NCBI GenBank assembly: GCA_051892875.1
Contig: JBJFGR010000059.1
Coordinates: 1-13,802 of the forward strand
Direction of reading: 5' to 3'
DNA length: 13,802 nt
Origin: JBJFGR01 sp051892875
Lineage (GTDB): Bacteria; Pseudomonadota; Gammaproteobacteria; Enterobacterales; Succinivibrionaceae
The notes beneath the pieces are model-generated. The model worked only from the letters and a program-made list of their open reading frames with translations, had not been told where the DNA came from and ran no database searches. The position numbers were made by a program, and so were the translations under genes. Shown here piece by piece: positions 1 to 6,032 of the stretch (its first letter is position 1; each line of letters starts with the position of its first letter).

Positions 1-922
1 GTTTATCTGTTATTTTTTTAACAACATAAACAGACTGACCATACAAATTAAACTGTATTGCAGTTTCTGGAACAATTATTGAGTTTTCAATAATAGGCAA
101 CAATACTTGAACTTTAGCATATGTACCACTAATTAAATTATTTCCACTATTAGGTATTATTGCTTCAACTTCAATAACACCAGACTTTTGATCAACCAAA
201 GAATCTAAAGCTGAAATGCTACCAATAAAAGTATTACTAGGATGTGAACTTGCAGAAACTAAAATATCTTGACCTATATGTAACTTATCAATTAAGTTTT
301 GAGCAATAGTAAAACGAACTTTCATATCAGAAGTATCTTCAAGATGAACTATAGGTGTTCCTGGTTGTATATATTGACCTAAATCAACCTCTTTTATACC
401 TAAAACACCATTGAAAGGTGCTCTAATAGTCATCTTATCTATTTTAGCTTGAATATTTTCACTATTACCCAATAAAGCCTCATATGAAGCTTTTGCATCA
501 TCTAAATCTTTTTGAGATACACTACCTTTTTTTAACAATATTATTTTTCTTTCATATTCTCTATGAGCTGCTATAACTTGTGCTTTTGTAGCTTTTAAAT
601 TAGCTTCTTCTTCTGCTGAATTAAGCTTTACTAAAACATCACCTTTGTTAACAAGATCACCACTTCTAAAATTTATACTTATAATTCTACCAGAAACTTC
701 TGTAGAAACATCAAGACCTTGTTTTGGTGAAATATAACCTATAGCTGTTATCGAAGACTGCCAATTAGAGGGTTTCACAACCTCTGTTATTACGGGACTT
801 GCAACCTCACCCATATTTGCAAGATATTCTTGAATCATGTGATTTTTGTAAATATTAAATCCTATAACAGCACCAAAAAGCAAAATCACTCCAGAAGGTA
901 CTACGATTCTCCAACTTTTCAT
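1..922 (-). CDS. RND efflux periplasmic adaptor subunit (membrane fusion protein), 3' end beyond the window
   Basis: This protein bridges an inner-membrane RND pump and an outer-membrane channel in a tripartite efflux system. The reading frame runs from ATG at 922 to the window edge: 307 codons without a stop, against a usual family length of 360-400. Residues 6-24 form one hydrophobic N-terminal segment without a lipobox, so it is anchored by a helix or cleaved signal rather than by lipid. The lipoyl half-motif GLDVSTEVSGRI and then GDLVNKGDVLVKL are typical of the family. A charged coiled-coil hairpin follows, then the second lipoyl half (TIRAPFNGVLG) and a beta-barrel region (GQYIQPGTPIVHLED). 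AAGGA lies 7-8 nt before the start codon. The RND pump would be expected next, beyond position 1. Family assignment is firm; substrate is unknown. A perfect TATAAT at 976-981 could be its -10 box, but no good -35 is seen. Confidence 0.93.
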   Translation of the reverse strand, partial: MKSWRIVVPSGVILLFGAVIGFNIYKNHMIQEYLANMGEVASPVITEVVKPSNWQSSITAIGYISPKQGLDVSTEVSGRIISINFRSGDLVNKGDVLVKLNSAEEEANLKATKAQVIAAHREYERKIILLKKGSVSQKDLDDAKASYEALLGNSENIQAKIDKMTIRAPFNGVLGIKEVDLGQYIQPGTPIVHLEDTSDMKVRFTIAQNLIDKLHIGQDILVSASSHPSNTFIGSISALDSLVDQKSGVIEVEAIIPNSGNNLISGTYAKVQVLLPIIENSIIVPETAIQFNLYGQSVYVVKKITDK

Positions 923-963
923 AAATAATCCTTATGTATCCATATGTAGTTTCTTATATTCTT

Positions 964-1040
964 GTGATATATTAAATTATAGATAACAGTAATACAATAA
1001 AATAATGAATATTACCCACTATATTTAGATAATATATCAC
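964..1040. repeat. 11-bp inverted repeat upstream of the RND adaptor gene
   Basis: GTGATATATTA at 964-974 is repeated as its exact reverse complement at 1030-1040. A minus-strand TATAAT at 976-981 lies just inside the left arm, so both arms flank the region where the adaptor promoter should be. Efflux adaptor genes are often controlled by a TetR- or MarR-type repressor, and paired operators are one reading. The arms are AT-rich and could also match by chance. Confidence 0.4.
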
Positions 1041-1358
1041 TACAATCGCATAATCAAAAACTATTTTTATGTAGCTATCTCATTAAAAATAAAGGATTTA
1101 TCATTAATTACAAGAACTCTTTGTACAAAATTTATTGTATAAACTTATTAAAAATTTTAACATACACAATGATATTCGATGTATTTTTCAAGTTAAACAT
1201 TTTCATTGTTTATGTTTGATTAGGTGTCTAGTGTTACCACTAATTTAAACAAACCAAACAAGATTTCTGGAGATCTTTTGGCTTTTTTATTAAATATGTT
1301 TTTACTTTGGAGAATAAAGCGTAAAGTACTTTTGCAATGCTTTTTATTGTGACCATCA

Positions 1359-1541
1359 TAAATACTTTAATCGGAAATCTACTAATACGATCCATCTTTT
1401 CTGCAAACAGTCTGTTCCTCTGTCAATACTCGAATATAGATACGAACCTTGCCCTTTGTAATCATTATCTTCCCTAGCTTTTCTTAGGTTCAGTAATTGA
1501 AAGCTGTTGGTGAGAGTCTTTTTTGGATGACAGATCAGATT
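1359..1541 (-). pseudogene. Possible transposase relic, unassigned
   Basis: A stop-to-stop frame of about 60 codons on the minus strand reads as protein-like, including REDNDYKGQGSYLYSS and LQKRWIVLVD. The pattern of a QRW-hydrophobic run after a glycine/tyrosine-rich stretch reminds me of IS4/IS1634-type transposases, but this is only a resemblance. Further minus-strand pieces in other frames continue to about 1205. There is no start codon context, no ribosome binding site and no intact domain. It may also be a chance open frame. Confidence 0.22.
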
Positions 1542-1641
1542 TTAATGACTGTCTCAATTCATTTATAAAGTTATACTTAATCAAGGAGATTAACATGATT
1601 TTAAATTCTAATATCGTTACAAATTTAAATATTATTTGTAG

Positions 1642-2724
1642 AGGATAAACAATAAAAGTCATGATGTCTTAAAAGAACTTCTTTCTCCGCAAAGCACTCA
1701 AATATTTTATTATAAGGCAGTGCTTTGGCGTTACCTTAAAGATAATCATAATCTTACTACAAGTTATGGTAACTTCTATATTCATTTAAAAAAAATATAA
1801 TGAATTTGAAAATTACTTTAAAAAAAGAAAAACATCAATGTTAATAATGTAACTGTACGTTTTGAGACAGAATAAGCAAAACAAGCTCAATTGGACTAAA
1901 AAGAATCTATTTATTATCAATTAAAATCTGGAGAAAAAATTAAAGTTAATATTTTTGTATTGCTTTTATCTTATTCTCGATTTAGAGTGTATTGCCTATC
2001 GTTAAATAAAACTCAGGATGTACTACTTCACTTTTTAGACTATGCTTTTGAAGTATTTGGAGGCGTTCCACAAGAAATTCTTACGGATAACATGCTAACA
2101 GTTATGAATGAAGCTAGAACACCTAACAAAGCTGGTAAAGTAAATAATAAATTCCAAGTATTTGCTAAAAGTAAGACCATGTATTGCTGGTAGACCTAAA
2201 ACTAAAGCAAAGGTTGAAGCTCCTATGAAAATTTTAGATGAAATACGAGCATACAATGGTATTCTTGATTTTAATGAGTTAAATGAGCTAATTGTAAAAA
2301 TCAATAATAGAGAAAACGCTAAGTGGTTCAAGGTACAGGTAGAATACCTATAATGTCCTTTTCTAAAAAGAAAATCCTTTTATCCCCATTACCACATGAC
2401 AAAATAAGAGCACCATACCAAATATCCAACGGTCATGTGAAAGTTAATAATTCTAGCATGGTAAATTATGTTGGTAACCAATCTTCCGTACCAGCAAAGT
2501 ACATAGGTCAAACATTAACAACACAAGCAATAGATGGACATTTATATATCTGTTCTAACACACAATTTATTGCTGTACACAAAATAACTAATAAACATCT
2601 TAATTATATTGAAAAACATTACATAGAAATTGCCCAAAAATCATATTCGATAGGTGAAAATAAGTTAAAAGAATTAGCTAAAGAGAATTTGAGATTATTA
2701 GGAAAAGGAAATACGAATGAATAG
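1642..2724 (+). pseudogene. istA: IS21-family transposase IstA, decayed by stops and frameshifts
   Basis: Read across frames, this is most of an IS21-type DDE transposase. Visible pieces in order are HDVLKELLSPQ and YGNFY near 1660-1780, YNEFENYFKK (about 1796-1830), VRFETE..AKQAQLD (1849-1896), SYSRFRVYCLSLNKTQD, FGGVPQEILTDNM, IAGRPKTKAKVEAPMK, GTGRIPIM and SVPAKYIG. The catalytic triad positions are still recognisable: D in QAQLD, D in ILTDN, E in KAKVEAP. Damage includes stops at 1798-1803, in-frame TAA codons at 1873-1875 and 1897-1899 (the second replaces the usual Trp of the LDWKE motif), and frame changes near 1796, 1842, 2167 and 2322. A deletion at about 2167 removes a few residues expected between FA and VRP. 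The N-terminal DNA-binding part is missing or unrecognisable. The last codons overlap istB, as in intact IS21 elements. It cannot make a functional transposase. Confidence 0.9.
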
Positions 2725-2932
2725 CACATATAAGCAATTAATCAATAACTTAGAAAATTTAAAATTATTTAAAATGAAAGAGAATCTTGATAAAGTATCT
2801 AAATTGGTATCAGGTAATCAATTATCCTTTTCTGAAGGTTTACTTAAACTATCTAATTATAAAATTGACTATAGCAAAGTCAATGGTAAAAGCAGCAGCT
2901 TTTTTATTAAATACTTTTACGTTTTCCAATAA
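2717..2932 (+). pseudogene. istB: IS21-family helper ATPase IstB, N-terminal remnant
   Basis: IstB is the AAA+ helper of IS21 transposition, usually about 250 residues. The frame opens with ATG at 2717, overlapping the end of istA by 8 bp, and reads MNSTYKQLINNLENLKLFKM, then LSFSEGLLKLSNYKIDY, typical of the N-terminus. Near 2880 the homology moves to the next frame (MVKAAAF, then NTFTFSNKF); staying in the first frame leads to TAA at 2930-2932. The Walker A/B ATPase core and the rest of the gene are absent, because the CRISPR array begins at 2933. The shifted frame continues into the first CRISPR repeat as FQSLN, close to the FQPSIN that I recall from this IstB subgroup. The gene is therefore both frameshifted and truncated at the array edge. 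Confidence 0.85.
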
Positions 2933-3645
2933 GTTTCAATCCCTTAACTGGCAAATAAAGATTGCATCTTCTCTTATTCTGATAAGAAACAAATACAAAG
3001 CTTACTTAGTTTCAATCCCTTAACGGGCAAATAAAGATTGCATCAGGACATATGAAAATAAACAAAAGAGATTTAAATATAGGTTTCAATCCCTTAACGG
3101 GCAAATAAAGATTGCATCTTATAATTGGGTCATACACTATAATTATAATACTACTAGTTTCAATCCCTTAACGGGCAAATAAAGATTGCATCAAGGGATT
3201 ACCCGATGGGGTACAGTTAACCCGTTTCACCTCGTTTCAATCCCTTAACGGGCAAATAAAGATTGCATCAGGATAAGAGATTTTGATGAAAGTTATTATT
3301 GTACTTTGTTTCAATCCCTTAACGGGCAAATAAAGATTGCATCAAAATGGAGGATACTAACCCTCTTCTAGATTAATGAATGTTTCAATCCCTTAACGGG
3401 CAAATAAAGATTGCATCCAATCTGTGGGATTAAAATATGATCATACTGTCAAAGTAGTTTCAATCCCTTAACGGGCAAATAAAGATTGCATCATTCTACT
3501 GTTAAGTTTGAAACTGTTGATTCATTACCTGAAGTTTCAATCCCTTAACGGGCAAATAAAGATTGCATCTGTTAATATCTCCATCTTTAGTGAAGTCCCT
3601 TCAACAATTGTTTCAATCCCTTAACGGGCAAATAAAGATTGCATC
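2933..3645 (-). CRISPR. CRISPR array, 10 repeats and 9 spacers, no cas genes in the window
   Basis: Ten 36-bp repeats start at 2933, 3009, 3083, 3157, 3234, 3308, 3382, 3457, 3534 and 3610. Repeats 2-10 are identical; the first has one change (AACTGGC instead of AACGGGC). On the plus strand each begins GTTTCAATCCC and ends GATTGCATC. The spacers are 40, 38, 38, 41, 38, 38, 39, 41 and 40 bp and all different. Read on the minus strand, the repeat ends in ATTGAAAC, the common 8-nt crRNA handle of Cas6-processed type I and III systems, and it can form a short CCC/GGG stem. This strand, the degenerate repeat at the left end and a candidate promoter on the right all place the leader at the right. 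Repeat and spacer lengths do not suit type I-F, II or V. The effector type is not determined, and the cas genes must be elsewhere or lost. Confidence 0.97.
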
Positions 3646-3860
3646 CCCGGCCTTGAAAGGCCATGACAATCAATGTCTCAAAATCCACTTTCCGAGCAGG
3701 TCCCTAAAAACCTCTTTTTATACGTATAACAATTATACATACTAGCAATCTTCTACATTTTAGTAAATTTTTAAAGAATCACTTTTCTCATAATACCCTT
3801 ATTTGTCAATGGATGCAAGCATTTTTTTAATCTTTATTAAATTTCCCGAGCAGGTCTGTA
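3646..3860 (-). promoter_or_regulatory. CRISPR leader region
   Basis: This AT-rich stretch lies on the leader side inferred for the array. A perfect palindrome, GGCCTT and AAGGCC with a 2-nt loop (3649-3662), begins 4 bp from the first repeat. A near match to the IHF consensus (AATCAATGTCTCA, one mismatch to WATCAANNNNTTR) is at 3668-3680. An 11-bp direct repeat, CCGAGCAGGTC, occurs at 3692-3702 and 3846-3856. No open frame here looks real. Confidence 0.65.
3790..3818 (-). promoter_or_regulatory. Candidate sigma-70-type promoter of the CRISPR array
   Basis: On the minus strand TTGCAT (3818-3813) and TATTAT (3795-3790) are separated by 17 bp. The -10 matches 5 of 6 consensus bases; the -35 matches only its TTG. 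Transcription would start near 3783 and reach the first repeat after about 140 nt, a usual leader length. A TTGACA also lies between the boxes but is only 8 bp from the -10. Confidence 0.45.
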
Positions 3861-4015
3861 GATCTAAATCACACTATTACATTAATTTAAATATATCTCA
3901 CATTTTTCTTTTTTTTACTTTATATCAAATATAATTAATATGTTTTTAAATAGTTGTAATTCATATTGAATTTGAGTTTTAATTTTTACGTTTATGTTTT
4001 TGTTGATGTTAATGT
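3861..4015. other. AT-rich spacer between leader and terminator
   Basis: This is very AT-rich sequence with T-runs (3905-3918). I see no gene, repeat or promoter that I can support. An open frame that crosses it into the next gene has no ribosome binding site and overlaps the minus-strand coding sequence. Confidence 0.6.
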
Positions 4016-4044
4016 AAAAAAATACGAAGCATATGCTTCGTATT
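4016..4044 (-). terminator. Rho-independent terminator of the dolP-Sel1 operon
   Basis: A perfect 24-bp palindrome (4021-4044; half-site AATACGAAGCAT) lies 4 bp downstream of the minus-strand stop codon at 4049-4051. On the minus strand it is followed by a run of seven T (4022-4016). The stem is long, with a short ATAT loop. This is a canonical intrinsic terminator. Confidence 0.88.
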
Positions 4045-4048
4045 CTAG

Positions 4049-4756
4049 TTACTCAAAAAGTATAGGCATTTTTCTCTTTAAGTATTTCATCAACTTTTCA
4101 CTACTTAAAGAAATTTGCAAAGCAAGTTTATCACCATATATTCGCCAATCATGAATGCGAATTAAATCAGTATTCAGATAATTTTCATCCAAACCATCCT
4201 TCACGATTTTTGAAAAATCCAAAATATAATCATTATCATTACCAACTTTCTCTATCTTAAACATTGGCAATGCAGAGTTAAAATCTGAAATATCTACACC
4301 CTTGAATAACAAACCAATCTTAAACAATTGTTTAGTAAACCAAGATGCTTTCGGCAAATCCCAACTATCTAGATGAATTTTTAAAGCACTTTTATTCTGT
4401 CCCAAAATAACATCTGTTAATGATAAATAAAAAACTATGATGCCATATTTACTATGATTGAAAAAAACTTTAAAAGAATCGTTTTCCATACCTTCTATCG
4501 AAAATTTACTAATTTCCCTTGGTAATCTTAGATTTTTAATATATTCATTCAAAATTTCAAAAGGAATATAAAATTTACCAAAAACTAATTCTTCAAAAGA
4601 TTGAGCATTCCAAAGAGCCTTTCCAAGTTTTTTTAAACCTTCATATTGAATTTTTACCTTGTATTGTTGTTCTCTCAAACGTAGTTCTTGACGCTTATGA
4701 ATACCATCAATAACTTCTGTGTCAAACATAGCAGACTTTTCATCTGAACGATACAT
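4049..4756 (-). CDS. Protein of unknown function, 235 aa, last gene of the dolP-Sel1 operon
   Basis: I do not recognise this protein. It has no signal peptide and no membrane segment. Residues 20-45 are charged and helical (KRQELRLREQQYKVK), followed by about 180 residues of alternating hydrophobic and polar sequence suggesting beta strands, with landmarks IPFEILNEYIKNLRLP, LKIHLDSWDLP and DWRIYGDKLALQISLSS. The gene starts at ATG 4756 with GGAG 8 nt upstream. It lies 23 bp after the stop of the Sel1 gene on the same strand and is followed at once by a strong terminator, so it is very likely co-transcribed with dolP and Sel1. The pattern is loosely like lipid-binding beta folds such as LmeA/DUF2993, but I cannot support that assignment. 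Being a real gene is well supported; its function is not. Confidence 0.85.
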   Translation of the reverse strand: MYRSDEKSAMFDTEVIDGIHKRQELRLREQQYKVKIQYEGLKKLGKALWNAQSFEELVFGKFYIPFEILNEYIKNLRLPREISKFSIEGMENDSFKVFFNHSKYGIIVFYLSLTDVILGQNKSALKIHLDSWDLPKASWFTKQLFKIGLLFKGVDISDFNSALPMFKIEKVGNDNDYILDFSKIVKDGLDENYLNTDLIRIHDWRIYGDKLALQISLSSEKLMKYLKRKMPILFE

Positions 4757-4779
4757 ATTGTTCTCCGTTATAATACTAA

Positions 4780-6003
4780 TTAACGTAAAATATTTAATTT
4801 ACGCAATACATCCGTAGCCTCTTTTACGCCCTGTTCTGAAGCCTGTTGTAAATATTTTACACCTATATCGCTATTCTTTTCTACATGAGTTCCTGATAAA
4901 TAAAGAATTCCTATAGTATTCTGTGCATATGGATGACCTATATCTGCCGCCTTTTTAATATAGGAAATAGCTTCTAATGGATCCCCTTTTTTATGCTTTA
5001 ATAAATATGTACCCAAAGTATAACATGCTTCACTATCTTCTTTATCAGCAGCCAACTTCAAATATTTAATACCTAATTCTTCATCACCTTTTGTTAACTG
5101 ATGTTCAATCAAATAATCCATACCTAATAATATTCTTGCAATATGGTGACCTGCATCAGCCGCTTTCACTAATTTTTCCAAACTTTTTTCTAAATCAACA
5201 TCTACACCTATACCTTCTCGATAATAATCGCTCATATAATAAGTGGCATCTATAGAATTTCTCTCTTCAGCTATACTCATTAATCTAAAAGCTTCCTGAT
5301 TATTACTTTCTGTTCCAATACCATATCGATAAAAGTTTGCTAATATTACATAAGCTTCGGTATAGTCTTTTTCGACAGCTTGTGATGCTAATTTAAAAAG
5401 CTCATCATTATTTTTTTGAATAACGTCATCAAGTAACATAACATTAATCATTATTATTTTAGCTTCTGTTATATCACCTAAATCATTAGCTTTTTTTGCT
5501 AACTCATAAGCTTTTCCCAAATCTATAGGATATCCATATAAACCATTATAGTAAAAGCTTGATAATTGATATAAAGCAGGAGCAATATCATGTTGTGCAG
5601 CTTCTTCAATATACGACTTTGCCTTATCTATATTTTGATCAAGTCCGCTATTGTTATTTAAATATCTCATTCCTAAAATATACGTAGCCAAATAACTACC
5701 TTTCTTTTTAAGATTCTCACAAGCCTCTATTGATATTTTTTTATATTTTAGAGTTTTTGCTTCTAATAAACATAATTTAAGTTTTCTATCATGTGCTACA
5801 TTACTTTTAGTTCTTACCTTTGTTTTTAAAACTAAAGGTTCTTTAGGAGCAGATTTTTTGTTTTTAACAACTTTTACCTCTTGTTTCTTGATATTTTGCA
5901 CTTTTTTATTCTGATTAACATTAGGTTGCTCAGCAAAAACATTAGCTGTAAAAAAACAAGAAAAAAACAGTAAATTTAAAAGATACTTTTTATATGTTTT
6001 CAT
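4780..6003 (-). CDS. Secreted Sel1-repeat (TPR-like) protein, 407 aa
   Basis: Sel1 repeats are TPR-related alpha-solenoids that scaffold protein complexes. Residues 1-24 are a signal peptide (MKTYKKYLLNLLFFSC start, cleavage after NVFA), so the protein is probably periplasmic. A Lys-rich linker follows (about 25-75), then about eight Sel1-type repeats to the C-terminus, with signatures such as AYVILANFYRYGIG, ATYYMSDYYREGIGVD, ACYTLGTYLLKHKKGD and AQNTIGILYLSGTHVE. I place the start at ATG 6003. A TTG three codons upstream at 6012 is only 2 nt from the GGAG at 6015-6018, whereas ATG 6003 is 11 nt from it. The gene starts 29 bp after the dolP stop and ends 23 bp before the next gene, so it sits inside an operon. 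A GLYGYP-D--KA segment is shared with the larger Sel1 lipoprotein at 7106-9175. Confidence 0.9.
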   Translation of the reverse strand: MKTYKKYLLNLLFFSCFFTANVFAEQPNVNQNKKVQNIKKQEVKVVKNKKSAPKEPLVLKTKVRTKSNVAHDRKLKLCLLEAKTLKYKKISIEACENLKKKGSYLATYILGMRYLNNNSGLDQNIDKAKSYIEEAAQHDIAPALYQLSSFYYNGLYGYPIDLGKAYELAKKANDLGDITEAKIIMINVMLLDDVIQKNNDELFKLASQAVEKDYTEAYVILANFYRYGIGTESNNQEAFRLMSIAEERNSIDATYYMSDYYREGIGVDVDLEKSLEKLVKAADAGHHIARILLGMDYLIEHQLTKGDEELGIKYLKLAADKEDSEACYTLGTYLLKHKKGDPLEAISYIKKAADIGHPYAQNTIGILYLSGTHVEKNSDIGVKYLQQASEQGVKEATDVLRKLNILR

Positions 6004-6032
6004 ACAAAACAAAACTCCATAAATTTAACACA

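Larger units (their letters stand above)
923..1641. other. Gene-poor AT-rich intergenic stretch
   Basis: No intact gene is visible between the adaptor start and the IS21 relic. The left part (923-1045) is the upstream region of the adaptor gene and carries an 11-bp inverted repeat at 964-974 and 1030-1040. The middle (1046-1200) is featureless AT-rich DNA. The part from about 1205 to 1541 contains possible minus-strand transposase debris, listed separately. No terminator or RNA gene was recognised. Confidence 0.7.

Noticed and set aside
1474..1662. Minus-strand 62-codon open frame
   Set aside because: It is low-complexity hydrophobic sequence with no recognisable motif, overlapping two transposase relics in other frames.
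2095..2331. Minus-strand open frame inside istA
   Set aside because: It is antisense to recognisable IstA motifs and has no own features.
2933..2968. The idea that the CRISPR repeat itself was born from istB coding sequence
   Set aside because: The repeat ends in ATTGAAAC on the minus strand, a handle shared by many unrelated type I/III arrays, so its similarity to an IstB FQPSIN segment is better explained by microhomology at a junction or chance.
2787..3023. Plus-strand open frame spanning the istB remnant and first spacer
   Set aside because: It is the shifted frame of the istB relic running into two repeats and a spacer, not an independent gene.
2969..3609. Self-targeting by a spacer within this window
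   Set aside because: By eye none of the nine spacers matches another stretch of the window; a full genome comparison was not possible.
2933..3645. Type II or type V CRISPR assignment
   Set aside because: The repeat lacks the known Cas12a-type stem near its 3' end, spacers are longer than the usual 26-30 bp, and the ATTGAAAC end fits Cas6-processed systems better.
3563..3745. Plus-strand open frame across the right end of the array
   Set aside because: It is made of CRISPR repeat and leader sequence (SLNGQIKIAS is the translated repeat) and has no ribosome binding site.
3966..4154. Plus-strand open frame over the terminator
   Set aside because: It crosses the terminator palindrome and the end of the minus-strand gene, and its start is not preceded by a ribosome binding site.
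6004..6012. TTG start nine bases upstream for the smaller Sel1 protein
   Set aside because: The GGAG is only 2 nt before that TTG, and the in-frame ATG at 6003 gives a standard signal peptide.
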